Shown here piece by piece: positions 34,988 through 43,976 of a stretch of 64,000 nucleotides of DNA (position 1 is its first letter; every line of letters begins with the position of its first letter). Location: the NCBI GenBank assembly GCA_002478265.1, contig DLNC01000012.1, forward strand, positions 117,764 to 181,763. The letters are read 5' to 3'. The notes beneath the pieces were generated by a model. That model was not told the origin of the DNA. It saw only the letters and a program-made list of their open reading frames with translations, and made no database searches. Made by a program: the position numbers and the translations under genes. This DNA is from Syntrophaceae bacterium UBA7520 (GTDB lineage: Bacteria; Desulfobacterota; Syntrophia; Syntrophales; Smithellaceae).

Positions 34988-37222
34988 TTAAACCGCCTCC
35001 ACGCGGCAGGGGACATAGCGGTGCAAGGGCGTCCCGAACTGGTCCCGATGCGTGTTTTTTGTCAGACGATTTACATTAGCGCCGTATTTTACACCATTGT
35101 AAACCAAACCGAAGCCGTGCGGAATAACCACATGGCCGGGGCGCGCCGTGTCGGTGATTTCCAGTTCAATCTCTTCGCTGCCTGCTTCCGTAGTCACTTT
35201 CACTTGCTGACCGTCCTTTAAATTTAAAGCGGCGGCATCATCAGGATGCATGGCCAGGGTGCAGGCGCGTTTGCCTTCGTTCCAGGCGGGATCGCGCATA
35301 TTGGTATTCGCGTTCATGGAACTGTGTCTGCCGGCCATGAGAATCAGCGGAAATTCAGAAGACATAGTCAGTGCCTCCTCTTCGTTTGCCACATCCAATT
35401 TTTTTAGTTCGCCGATAAGCTCCGGGATATAGAGATTTATTTTTCCATCACCGGTTTTCAATTCGGTGAAATTGTTTTCCGGATCGAGTTTTCCCACCCA
35501 GACACCTTCGGGATGGTCTAGAATTTGCTGGAATATTTCTTCGCCAAGCACAGGGCCCGGCTTGAAACCAACTCTTACGGCGTTTTCCTGAAAAGATTTT
35601 GGAGCTACCTGCAATATTCCCCAAAGCGCCGCCAGATGCACCGATCCCAACGCTTTCCCGAGCGTCTTTCCCAGAATAAACGGCATATTGCTTAACGCTT
35701 TCGGTTCGGTCACGGCATATTCCATCAACGCCTGGGCAAAAACAAGACGATCTTTAAATGCTGCCTGATAAAGTTTATCGGGAATCGGCGGGATTAAACC
35801 TATCTTATCGGCAATTCTCAGATGTATTTCGCCCAGTTCCAGCGGCTCTCCTTCCGCCTCGAGAATTGGCCGGCGCATTTGAAAGTAGATGCCCGGATAG
35901 GTCAAGGGGAAGAATGTGCTGTCCCAGGATTCATAGCCGGAACGAGACGGCAAAACGTAATGAGAAAGAGCGGCTGTTTCCGTCATGGCTATTTCCGCGG
36001 TAACAAGCAGGTCAAGGCGGCTAAAAGCTTTTTCGTAAGCGGTCGTGTCAGCATAGGAACGCAGGGGGTTGCTCCCTGAAACGATAACGGCGCGCAGTCT
36101 TTCGGGGTGATCGGAAAGGATTTCTTCCGGCATAACGTTCGGAGGAAAAACACCGCAAACGGGGAAAGAGTTCGTCTGCCGCGTGCGCCATATTTTCGGG
36201 TCTCTCTCGTCGGTATTTGACCCGATCGGCATCAAATGACCGTGAATGACATTGCCGCCAGGCACGCAGAGCCTCCCGCAAATCGCCTGCAAAATCACAA
36301 TCAGATAAGAATTAAGTGCGCTATGGCGCCCCATGAAAATGCCCAGGTCATAGCGCAGCGATGATTTGCGCGTGGCAAACAAACGGGTTACTTCCCGCAC
36401 CCGGTCATAATCAAGTTCACAGGTTTTTATCGCGGCGCGCGCGTCAAAATTTGTAAAATAAGACTTTACCTGATCAAAACCTGATGTATGCCCGGCAAGA
36501 TAACCTTTATTATCCAAGCCTTCCCGCAGAATAATGGAAATCATCGCTTTAAGCAGCAGGGCATCCGTTCCGGGACGAACCGGCAGATGGATGTCGGCAA
36601 TCTTTGCTGTTTCGGAAAGACGTGGATCGACCACAATTAATTTTTTGTCCGGATCTTTGGAAAGACGCTGTAGCTGGCGCGGTGCCTGCGGAATCTGATG
36701 GCTCTGCATGCCATTCCATCCGATTATCAACAGTACATCCGTGTTGGCAACATCAGGCTGATCGTGAAGATACTGACGCCCGTGCGTGCGCCCGCACACC
36801 CAGAAAGCGCCGGCGAATTCCTGCGCCAAGGCGCCGTAATGATATTGAGAGCCCAGCCCCCTCATGAGACGTATACCGAAAGCCGCTTCAAAATGACAAC
36901 CTTGCGTACTGGCTCCCATGTACGCAAAAGAACGTGGCCCGTACTGCTCCACTATGCTTTTTAATTTAGCGGCTATTTCATCAATGGCCTGCTCCCAGGA
37001 AATGCGTTCAAATTTATCTCCCACCTTTTTCAGCGGATACTTCAGCCGATCGGCGTTATGCTGATGATAGGCAATGTTCACGCCTTTGCGGCAGACATAG
37101 CCTTCGCTTTTGACGTTGGCTTTATCTCCCTTAACTTTGATAATGCGGTTATTCTCCACCTCGATTTCCAGACCGCAGTTCTGCGCGCAAAGAACGCAGC
37201 CGGTTTTATGCCATTGCCCCAT
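34988..37222 (-). CDS. Molybdopterin oxidoreductase, DMSO reductase family (cytoplasmic)
   Basis: 744 residues. An N-terminal [4Fe-4S] motif CVLCAQNCGLE...CRKG (about 9-47), then the molybdopterin domains (GASTQGCHFEAAFG, IIGWNGMQSH, VDPRLSETAKIADIHLPVRPGTD) and the C-terminal dinucleotide domain (LMAGRHSSMNANTNM, VVIPHGFGLVYNG). There is no twin-arginine signal, so it is cytoplasmic. A Cys near 145 (WVCGRTHG) might ligate the metal. It is of formate dehydrogenase/uncharacterised oxidoreductase type, and no beta or gamma subunit is encoded next to it; the flanking wHTH-ferredoxin proteins may pass electrons. A GGGAGG site precedes the ATG. Substrate unknown. Confidence 0.9.
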   Translation of the reverse strand: MGQWHKTGCVLCAQNCGLEIEVENNRIIKVKGDKANVKSEGYVCRKGVNIAYHQHNADRLKYPLKKVGDKFERISWEQAIDEIAAKLKSIVEQYGPRSFAYMGASTQGCHFEAAFGIRLMRGLGSQYHYGALAQEFAGAFWVCGRTHGRQYLHDQPDVANTDVLLIIGWNGMQSHQIPQAPRQLQRLSKDPDKKLIVVDPRLSETAKIADIHLPVRPGTDALLLKAMISIILREGLDNKGYLAGHTSGFDQVKSYFTNFDARAAIKTCELDYDRVREVTRLFATRKSSLRYDLGIFMGRHSALNSYLIVILQAICGRLCVPGGNVIHGHLMPIGSNTDERDPKIWRTRQTNSFPVCGVFPPNVMPEEILSDHPERLRAVIVSGSNPLRSYADTTAYEKAFSRLDLLVTAEIAMTETAALSHYVLPSRSGYESWDSTFFPLTYPGIYFQMRRPILEAEGEPLELGEIHLRIADKIGLIPPIPDKLYQAAFKDRLVFAQALMEYAVTEPKALSNMPFILGKTLGKALGSVHLAALWGILQVAPKSFQENAVRVGFKPGPVLGEEIFQQILDHPEGVWVGKLDPENNFTELKTGDGKINLYIPELIGELKKLDVANEEEALTMSSEFPLILMAGRHSSMNANTNMRDPAWNEGKRACTLAMHPDDAAALNLKDGQQVKVTTEAGSEEIELEITDTARPGHVVIPHGFGLVYNGVKYGANVNRLTKNTHRDQFGTPLHRYVPCRVEAV

Positions 37223-37247
37223 ATCGTATACCTCCCTTATTTCAAAA

Positions 37248-37841
37248 CTAATCTCGCCTTATTTGAAGGATGCGCTCAAAAACCATTTTTTTGAAAACAG
37301 TCAACGGCCTTGTGTCTTTGACCAGTTTCATGTGCATAATCGCTCCTTCCCACGCGTCGATAATAAATTGCGCTGTCTGCAGCGTGTCCATATCGGCGTT
37401 GATGTCTCCTCTGCTGCGGGCTTCCTCCAGCAACTGCCGTATGCCTTTTTGCATTTCAAAATAAACTTCACGTATCTTTTCCCGGAAGGTCGCGTTCTGG
37501 TCACTCATTTCCTGCATGAGGTTGCCGATAGGGCAACCGCGGCACAAATCCATTTTCGTGAACAGATCAGTGTAAGCGTCAAAAAAACGCGAAAGCTTTT
37601 CCACGGGGGGCAAGCCGTCTGTTGTCAAATATTTGTCCGCCATAGCCCGGCTGAAGTCGCGAAAATAGTCAATGACCGCGAGCCCGAAGTCTTCCTTGCT
37701 TTTGAAATAAAAATAAAAAGAACCTTTCGGTACGCCCGCCGCGTCCAACACCTGCTTAATACCGGTGGCATTGAAGCCCTGGGCGTGAATAAGCGCGGCT
37801 CCCCTACGGATGATTTCTTCGCGCGTGCTGTTTTGCGCCAT
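37248..37841 (-). CDS. TetR-family repressor
   Basis: 197 residues. The N-terminal HTH (about 8-50) reads EEIIRRGAALIHAQGFNATGIKQVLDAAGVPKGSFYFYF, a typical TetR pattern. The ligand domain contains LCRGCPIGNLMQEM (about 103-116), a form frequent in TetR proteins that sense electrophiles or acyl compounds through this Cys pair. AAGGAG lies 7 nt before the ATG; a frame to 37955 overlaps the next gene. It lies between the wHTH-ferredoxin gene and the molybdopterin enzyme and probably controls them via the palindrome at 38984. Confidence 0.93.
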   Translation of the reverse strand: MAQNSTREEIIRRGAALIHAQGFNATGIKQVLDAAGVPKGSFYFYFKSKEDFGLAVIDYFRDFSRAMADKYLTTDGLPPVEKLSRFFDAYTDLFTKMDLCRGCPIGNLMQEMSDQNATFREKIREVYFEMQKGIRQLLEEARSRGDINADMDTLQTAQFIIDAWEGAIMHMKLVKDTRPLTVFKKMVFERILQIRRD

Positions 37842-37864
37842 TCTATATCTCCTTGATGGAAATA

Positions 37865-38947
37865 TTAATCCTGCATGACTTTCAAAAAAGCTTCCAGCCT
37901 GCCTTTTTCCTGCAGAATTTTCGTGCCCATTTCTGAAACAGTTGCCGGAGTGCAAGGCAACTGTTTTCTCTCCTCAAGAACAATGGCAGCGGTGGGACAT
38001 CCGGTAACGCAAAGCCCGCAGCCGATGCATTCCTCGGCGTTGACCACCGCCACATCATCGACCATCACTATGGCCTTCATGGGGCAACGCTCATCGGCGC
38101 AAATACCGCAGCCCGTGCATTCATCGGCATTTACGAAAGCTTCAAAGCGGCTCGGCTCAAAAGCGTGCGGGTGTTTAAGCTGAGTTCTCCCGCGCAGCAC
38201 AGTGCAGCAGCACGGACAGCAGTTGCAAATAAGATTAGCCCGGTCCGCGCTGTTGTTGCTGGTGTGCACTAGTCCCGCTTCTTCAGCCGTATCCAGTACT
38301 TTAAAACCCTCTTCCTTGCTTATCCGGCGGGCAAAACCGTATTCAACCAGAAATTGCGCGGCCGCGTCAAAAATCAGGCACACTTCTTTCGGTTTATCGC
38401 AGGCGGCAACGCTTATCCGGCAGGCGCAATTGGTCAGCGCGATAAAAGAGGCGTTATTGATGAAATTTTTGACTTCTTCATAAGGATGAATGCGGTCGCG
38501 CACGGCAATGGATTTATCCACGGCCACGACGCGCATCAGTGGCGTCGGATTTCCCGCGAAGGAAGCGCCGAGCGCTTCATGATGATACTCTTCCCAGAGT
38601 TTACCCAGTCGCTCATGCATGGGCGTGCCGCCGCCTTTCATGAATGGAAATTCAAAAACACCAGGAATGAGCGGCACGAGAGCGTAACTTTTTTCTCCAT
38701 CCTTTACCCGTGCCGCGATAATCCCTTTTTTTGCCATCGTTTCCAGACGCTGCAGAGCTTCGCCTTCGGAGATTCCCGTTTTTTGCGCGATAACGGCAGG
38801 CGTTTTCATTTTATAACTCATCTGTACAGCCACAGCCGCTTCCTGCGGCGTGAAAAGCATTTTGAGTATTTCGTTGATGGCTTTCGCCTTTGGCGCGGTG
38901 GTGGGATGCGCGTCCAGTATCTCTCTCAATCGTTCATAAATATCCAT
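37865..38947 (-). CDS. wHTH-ferredoxin protein, paralogue 1
   Basis: 361 residues. Residues about 25-95 look like a winged helix (KTPAVIAQKTGISEGEALQRLETMAKKGII). The cysteine regions follow: CACRISVAACDKPKEVC (about 175-191), ICNCCPCCCTVL (about 243-254), CTGCGICADERCPM and CIGCGLCVTGCPTA (two [4Fe-4S] ferredoxin motifs, about 275-325). GAGGAGGG lies 6 nt before the ATG. It is the first gene of the minus-strand group with tetR and the molybdopterin enzyme. Domain order matches the proteins at 32012 and 39135. A redox-responsive regulator or electron carrier for the oxidoreductase is likely. Confidence 0.82.
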   Translation of the reverse strand: MDIYERLREILDAHPTTAPKAKAINEILKMLFTPQEAAVAVQMSYKMKTPAVIAQKTGISEGEALQRLETMAKKGIIAARVKDGEKSYALVPLIPGVFEFPFMKGGGTPMHERLGKLWEEYHHEALGASFAGNPTPLMRVVAVDKSIAVRDRIHPYEEVKNFINNASFIALTNCACRISVAACDKPKEVCLIFDAAAQFLVEYGFARRISKEEGFKVLDTAEEAGLVHTSNNSADRANLICNCCPCCCTVLRGRTQLKHPHAFEPSRFEAFVNADECTGCGICADERCPMKAIVMVDDVAVVNAEECIGCGLCVTGCPTAAIVLEERKQLPCTPATVSEMGTKILQEKGRLEAFLKVMQD

Positions 38948-38979
38948 AACTTCCCTCCTCAACTTTGTCTGGAAACACC

Positions 38980-39006
38980 GTAATAGACCGGTCGTCTACT
39001 AGTCAA
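38980..39006 (-). promoter_or_regulatory. Minus-strand promoter with TetR-type operator between -35 and -10
   Basis: On the minus strand, TTGACT (39001-39006) and TATTAC (38980-38985) are separated by 15 nt. Within the spacer lies TAGAC-N5-GTCTA (38984-38998), with an inner GACCGGTC palindrome. A repressor here would exclude RNA polymerase. The nearby TetR gene makes it the prime candidate. Confidence 0.65.
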
Positions 39007-39075
39007 GCAATATTTGGGGCGCTTTCGTAAATCATTATTTTATTTATGTTATTAATTTAACGCCTCTTATTATTC

Positions 39076-39116
39076 TTGACACAAAAAAATAAATTTCTGA
39101 TACTCATTGTCAGAAA
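39076..39116 (+). promoter_or_regulatory. Plus-strand promoter with palindrome over the -10
   Basis: TTGACA (39076-39081), 17-nt spacer, GATACT (39099-39104). An inverted repeat TTTCTGA-N9-TCAGAAA (39094-39100 and 39110-39116) overlaps the -10 and the probable start site. It precedes the third wHTH-ferredoxin gene, which could bind it itself. Confidence 0.65.
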
Positions 39117-39134
39117 AAACAGGAGGTCGTAAGA

Positions 39135-40127
39135 ATGACGGATATCAATTTGTGCCGGCAATTGGCTGAAGGAATCGGCGCGGGAGAATCCGCACTTATA
39201 CCAAAAATATTTGAAGCGTTAATAAATGATGACGAAGCAAAAGTCTTGCTGGCGGCATCGCCTCCGGCAACGGTAAGCGAGCTGGCGCAAAAAACAGGAT
39301 TTTCCGAAGAGACAATCAGAAAAATGATGGAGTCCTTATTCAACAGGGGGCTAATTTTCAAAGCGCGGAAAGGTGACGAGCTGAAATTCTATCGCGTGAA
39401 AAGCGTACCCCAGATGCATGATTCCACCAGCCTCACGCCCGGCTTGTCCCGAAAAGTGCTGGATTTGTGGAAAATGTACATGCAGAAGGAGTGGCCCACC
39501 TACGGTCAGGCGATAACCAACTTCCTTCCCGGTTCCGTCATGCGCGTTGTTCCCGTGAATGAACGCATCGATCCGCAATCGCGCATTCTCGCCTATGACG
39601 ACGTTCTGAAAATTATTGAAGGTGCAAAAACGCTTTCCGTCACCAAATGTTCCTGCCGGGTCATTGACGGCTCCTGCGGCAAGCCCTTGGAGGTTTGCAT
39701 GCAGGTTGATCGCGCGGCAGAATATAACATCGAAAGAGGAACAGGCCGCGCTTTGTCCAAAAGCGAAGCGATGAAGATCATTCAGCTATGCGAAGAAGAG
39801 GGGCTTGTCCACGTGGTTGATAACCGTCAGACCGTGGGACATGTTATCTGCAACTGCTGTAAGGATTGCTGCCTGAACTGGCCGATAATGAACGGCCCGA
39901 AAAAATGGGTCGCGCCTAGCCGGTTTGAAGCGGTGGTCGATCCTGACTTATGCACGGGCTGTGAGACCTGCCTGGACAGATGCTTTTTCGACGCGATTGT
40001 GATGGAAAATGACCTGGCTGTTATTAAGGCGGAAAACTGCCTCGGCTGCGGAGCCTGCACCGTCACGTGCCCCACCGAAGCAATAAAACTTAAGGAAGTC
40101 CGGCCGGCCGATTTTGTTCCGGTTTAG
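39135..40127 (+). CDS. wHTH-ferredoxin protein, paralogue 2
   Basis: 330 residues. The winged helix (about 30-85) reads ATVSELAQKTGFSEETIRKMMESLFNRGLI, a convincing DNA-binding-like pattern. It is followed by CSCRVIDGSCGKPLEVC (about 175-191), ICNCCKDCCLNW (about 237-248), and the ferredoxin clusters CTGCETCLDRC and CLGCGACTVTCP (about 275-315). ACAGGAGGT precedes the ATG. It is divergent from the 37865 paralogue, with a palindrome in its promoter. The winged-helix and Fe-S layout suggests a redox-responsive regulator, unproven. Confidence 0.82.
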   Translation: MTDINLCRQLAEGIGAGESALIPKIFEALINDDEAKVLLAASPPATVSELAQKTGFSEETIRKMMESLFNRGLIFKARKGDELKFYRVKSVPQMHDSTSLTPGLSRKVLDLWKMYMQKEWPTYGQAITNFLPGSVMRVVPVNERIDPQSRILAYDDVLKIIEGAKTLSVTKCSCRVIDGSCGKPLEVCMQVDRAAEYNIERGTGRALSKSEAMKIIQLCEEEGLVHVVDNRQTVGHVICNCCKDCCLNWPIMNGPKKWVAPSRFEAVVDPDLCTGCETCLDRCFFDAIVMENDLAVIKAENCLGCGACTVTCPTEAIKLKEVRPADFVPV

Positions 40128-40188
40128 TTAAATACATTAAGCAAACAATATCAGAGGATTTTTTTACAGAATAATATTTGCGCATAAA

Positions 40189-40995
40189 ATGATTGATTTC
40201 CATGTTCACTTGTTTCCCGACAATATGTTTGATGCCCTCTGGAAAACTTTTTACAAGTTATACGGCATTACCATTTTATACAAATATTATTACCGGCAAT
40301 GCATAGAATACCTGCAGGCTCATAACGTCCATCATATTGTCTATTCAAATTATGCCCACAAGAAAGGCATAGCGCAATGGCTTAACTTCTGGAACAGGCA
40401 AATTCTTGATGAATTTGACAACCTCTATTGTTTTGCCGCCTATCATCCCGATGACGAAAACTCGCTTGTCCACGCGGAAGAAATTATATCCCACCAAAAG
40501 ATTCTCGGAATAAAGATTCATTGCCTGGTACAGGAAATTGCGCCGGATGACGAGAGGCTTTTCCCGCTATACGAAATGTTGATGGACAAGAAAAAACGTC
40601 TGCTGATGCATGCGGGAACCGGCCCCGTCGGCAATGAGTTTGTCGGCATTAAACGCTTCAGGTCACTAATGGATCGCTACCCGAACCTCCCTGTTAACAT
40701 CGCTCACCTCGGCGGCCTGGAATATGCGGAATTTATCCGCCTTCTGGATGAATACCCCAATCTCTATATGGATACGGCTTTTTGCTTTTGGCCTCAGACG
40801 CCCTGGTGTTACAACCTGGATATTAATATTCTGGAGAGATACAAAGACAGAATTATCTACGGATCGGATTTTCCGAATATTTTTTTGCCCCGCGAAGATG
40901 AGATCAACTATCTGCGCGAGCTGAATCTCTCGGATGATTTTTATAATAAAGTTTTCCGGGAAAACGGAATAAAACTTCTGGCCGGTTCATTCTGA
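40189..40995 (+). CDS. Amidohydrolase-2 family metal-dependent hydrolase
   Basis: 268 residues. It begins MIDFHVHLFPD with the HxH metal site; further ligands are H in GIKIHCLVQ and LLMHAGTGP (about 145), the NIAHLGG segment (about 177), and the Asp in YGSDFPNI (about 225). This is the COG2159 type of TIM-barrel hydrolase/decarboxylase. The ribosome site is weak. No pathway neighbour identifies its substrate. Confidence 0.88.
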   Translation: MIDFHVHLFPDNMFDALWKTFYKLYGITILYKYYYRQCIEYLQAHNVHHIVYSNYAHKKGIAQWLNFWNRQILDEFDNLYCFAAYHPDDENSLVHAEEIISHQKILGIKIHCLVQEIAPDDERLFPLYEMLMDKKKRLLMHAGTGPVGNEFVGIKRFRSLMDRYPNLPVNIAHLGGLEYAEFIRLLDEYPNLYMDTAFCFWPQTPWCYNLDINILERYKDRIIYGSDFPNIFLPREDEINYLRELNLSDDFYNKVFRENGIKLLAGSF

Positions 40996-41095
40996 GCCGT
41001 AGCGTTGAATACGACGGCCATACCTGAAAAAGCAGACGGAGAGCACGCTGAAGCGATCAGTAATTTCATTGGAAACCGTCTTATCACTGCCTTAC

Positions 41096-42088
41096 TTAAT
41101 GAGCAGGCAAAAGATGCTTCCTTAAAAATTCAGCTTCCAGCCTAACCGTTTTTTCAAAGATATCTCCCACATAAATATCAAAATGTTTGATGGGTAGGCC
41201 GATTACTGTTGCCTGGGGAATTTTTTTTGCTGTTTTTTTTACATCTTTAGCCGGTATGAGGGTGTCTTGCTGGGCATATATGATCAGGACGGGGCAAGAT
41301 ACGTCCGGGGCATGTTTAATGGGCCGATAAAAAAACGCGGTCAGGGCGATGTTCGCGGGACATTTTCTATCGGAAGAGACACCCGGAGGCCTGCTTTTTT
41401 TCCAGCCTTCGAGTGCGTCGGGGGTGTTGAGCATGCCAAAAGTATCAGGCGCGGCTACTATGGGCACATAATGCCGCTTGTTAAATAAAGCCGCGCTTAT
41501 TGTGTCACGCAGGCCATGATACAGAGCCTGAAGCTTATAGCCAACGCTCCTGCCGGATGACCGCCCATCCACGAAAGGAACCTGGGCGACAATAGCGGCT
41601 ATTTCCGGATCACGGGAAGCCGTGACAATCACATGACCACCGCTGAAAGATGTCCCCCAAAGCGCGATACGTTTGTTATCCACTGAATCAAGCGACCGCG
41701 CAAAGGCTATGGCGGATTGCCAATCCTCCAGATGCCTCCTGGGGTTTACGTAATTGCGCGGCTCTCCTTCGCTGTCGCCGAAACCCCGATAGTCAAAGAC
41801 GAGACAGGCCAGTCCCTCACTGACAAAACGCTTTGCATATTCATCCAGAAGGAATGTTTTTTCCGCGCCAAAACCATGAGCCATAATGACAAGCGGCGGC
41901 CTGGAAACGGTCTTGGGCAAATAAAGCCACGCCGCGCAGTTTTCACCACGACTTTTAAATACAGTGTCGATTCTGGTAAACGTCTGGAAATGTTTTTTCT
42001 GTTGCAGATTGTTCTGTTCGCCGCCATGTATAGGCTGAGCCGCCAGTACAACAATTAAAATAATGCCAAAGAGTTTTGCTTTATTCAT
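41096..42088 (-). CDS. Secreted alpha/beta hydrolase
   Basis: 330 residues with a signal peptide (MNKAKLFGIILIVVLAAQPIHG). The fold features are the oxyanion HGFG at about 73, DYRGFGDSEG (about 100), nucleophile elbow GTSFSGGH (about 146), and the acid/His pair QQDTLIPAKD and PIKHFD near the end. It is of the COG1073 dienelactone hydrolase/esterase type, acting outside the cytoplasm. AAGGAG lies upstream of the ATG. Substrate unknown. Confidence 0.88.
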   Translation of the reverse strand: MNKAKLFGIILIVVLAAQPIHGGEQNNLQQKKHFQTFTRIDTVFKSRGENCAAWLYLPKTVSRPPLVIMAHGFGAEKTFLLDEYAKRFVSEGLACLVFDYRGFGDSEGEPRNYVNPRRHLEDWQSAIAFARSLDSVDNKRIALWGTSFSGGHVIVTASRDPEIAAIVAQVPFVDGRSSGRSVGYKLQALYHGLRDTISAALFNKRHYVPIVAAPDTFGMLNTPDALEGWKKSRPPGVSSDRKCPANIALTAFFYRPIKHAPDVSCPVLIIYAQQDTLIPAKDVKKTAKKIPQATVIGLPIKHFDIYVGDIFEKTVRLEAEFLRKHLLPAH

Positions 42089-42251
42089 GAATCTGCTCCT
42101 TTTATTCCCCGTCGATTATATCTTGAGTCACCTATATGCGATTCTGCAAAAGCGTGGTTTAAATAAAAACATCCACGGAAAGGCGTAACACCGAACTTAC
42201 AAAAACATCAATAATCTTTCTGGCTAGCGGCACTCCTGGTAGAAAGTTATT

Positions 42252-43208
42252 TTATTTTTTCCCGGGTGAAAAATATTTTCGGAAAAATCCGGTAATCAGT
42301 TGCCCCGGCGAAGGAACAGCCCGGTCTTCGCGCAGCGCTGTTTTTATGCTTTTAACATATTCCCGACAAGCGTTTTCCCCTTTTTTGACCAGATCACCGC
42401 TGCGCGCGAAGTCGGCCCAGTGAAGATCGCCCACCTCAGGCCGGATTACAATATCCGCGCCCGCCAGCTCCGCCTCCTCCAATCTGTTGGAAGTAATTTC
42501 ACCCGCGCGATAAATTATTTCCGTTGCCGTATCCACATCCGCGTCTGTCGCCTTAGGCAACGAGCGGCCGACCATCACGGCAATAACGATATCCGCGCCC
42601 AGTTCACGCGCCGCCCTGACAGGGACACTGCTGGTAATACCGCCGTCCGCCAGAAGCTTGTCGCCCTTGCGCACCGGTTCCACCGCTCCGGGGACGGAAG
42701 AGCTGGCCAGCACCGCTTCGCGCAGCGAGCCTTCGGAAAGAATAACCTCCTTGCCGGTAATCAAATCCGTGGCCACGGCGTAAAAAGGAACACGCGTGTC
42801 GCGTATATCGATATCGGGCAGCAGATAATTTATCAGTGATTTAAAATCCTCGCCAGGAAGCAACGAGGGCCGGAAAAAAGCACGCATCAGATAATAGCGA
42901 TTCAAAAGATAGGACTGAGCTTTCTGCAGGGAAGATTTTGGCGCGGGTGAAAACGAAAGACCAATAGCCTTAAGTGAAGATTTGTCAAATTCCGGGCTTT
43001 GCAGATAGATATCGATCTTTGTCTTTATTTCTTTCGGCGACTGACCGCTCGCGTAGGCACCGCCGATTAGCGAACCGGCGCTTGTTCCCACAATCAGGTC
43101 TACCCTGACGCCTTCCTGCTCCAGAATATCCAACACGCCGATATGGGAAAGACCGCGCACACCGCCACCGCCCAACGCCAGACCGACTTTTTTACCCGTC
43201 CATTTCAT
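42252..43208 (-). CDS. Patatin-like phospholipase (RssA type)
   Basis: 318 residues. Oxyanion GGGGVRGLSHIGVL (about 13-26), nucleophile GTSAGSLIGG (about 42-51), catalytic Asp in LADGGITSSVPV (about 190). No signal peptide, so probably a cytoplasmic serine acyl hydrolase. The RssA type is short, as here. A second, lipoprotein patatin is two genes upstream on the same strand (43977), with a coiled-coil periplasmic protein between. Confidence 0.93.
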   Translation of the reverse strand: MKWTGKKVGLALGGGGVRGLSHIGVLDILEQEGVRVDLIVGTSAGSLIGGAYASGQSPKEIKTKIDIYLQSPEFDKSSLKAIGLSFSPAPKSSLQKAQSYLLNRYYLMRAFFRPSLLPGEDFKSLINYLLPDIDIRDTRVPFYAVATDLITGKEVILSEGSLREAVLASSSVPGAVEPVRKGDKLLADGGITSSVPVRAARELGADIVIAVMVGRSLPKATDADVDTATEIIYRAGEITSNRLEEAELAGADIVIRPEVGDLHWADFARSGDLVKKGENACREYVKSIKTALREDRAVPSPGQLITGFFRKYFSPGKK

Positions 43209-43275
43209 TATCTCTTGCCGTTATTACAAATTAAGCGATAACCGTGACATAAATATTCGCGGCTATGCTTTACTT

Positions 43276-43911
43276 TTATGTGTCTTCCCTCGGAGAAATC
43301 TTTTTGCCGAATTTTTCAATCTCTTTGCCCGCGTCCTGTATGCCTCTGCCCACTTCCTCGGTAATCAGCCGGCCTTTTCTTTTCAGTTTCAGGACAATCT
43401 CCTCGGACTTTTGCATGACCTTTTTCGTGCTTTCTTCCGCTTTTTGACCCGCCCAAGCCAACCCTCTTTCCAGATTCTTGTTGGCCGCGTCAAGCGCCTC
43501 GCCTGCCGTTGCCCTTTCCCGTTTCGCCCAGGATTCCGTCGATTTGATATGCGACTCCAAAGCCAGCGCGTGATAGACGCGCGCGAAGGTGTCTTCAATT
43601 CTCTTTACCGATTTTACCGTGCCCTTTTTCACGTCATCCGCCAGTTTATCCAGTTCCCGCGCCGAGTCCTCCAGCTCCCCCTTGCCCCGGGAAGAGGCTT
43701 TAGCCGCTTTTTCTTTTATGTATATCGCGCCTCTTTTGATTTGCTCAGAGGCGGAATTAATATTATTGTCGAGATAATCTTTTTTTGCTTTCTGAAAAGT
43801 CTGTTCAATAAGCGAAGGGGTTTCATCAACGGAGACGGAAACATGCGGAATAATCATTATCGTAAAAAAAGCAAAAACAAAAACCGGAAAAACACGACTC
43901 AAGCGACTCAT
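43276..43911 (-). CDS. Periplasmic coiled-coil protein of unknown function
   Basis: 211 residues. A signal peptide (about 1-28, SRLSRVFPVFVFAFF) is followed by a highly charged, almost wholly helical protein with heptad-like alanine and lysine/glutamate repeats (EQIKRGAIYIKEKAAKASSRG, ESTKKVMQKSEEIVLKLKRKG). It has no recognisable domain and no cysteines. AGGAGG precedes the ATG. It lies between the two patatin genes and may be a periplasmic partner of the lipoprotein patatin. Confidence 0.7.
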   Translation of the reverse strand: MSRLSRVFPVFVFAFFTIMIIPHVSVSVDETPSLIEQTFQKAKKDYLDNNINSASEQIKRGAIYIKEKAAKASSRGKGELEDSARELDKLADDVKKGTVKSVKRIEDTFARVYHALALESHIKSTESWAKRERATAGEALDAANKNLERGLAWAGQKAEESTKKVMQKSEEIVLKLKRKGRLITEEVGRGIQDAGKEIEKFGKKISPREDT

Positions 43912-43976
43912 TATTTCCTCCTTTCCTTAAATTTTGTTTATGTTCTTACTATGTTTTACCGACATTTTTTCAGCCG

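Noticed and set aside
37110..37856. 248-codon plus-strand frame across the tetR gene
   Set aside because: It lies opposite the TetR HTH and sensor domain, which are clear; no start signal.
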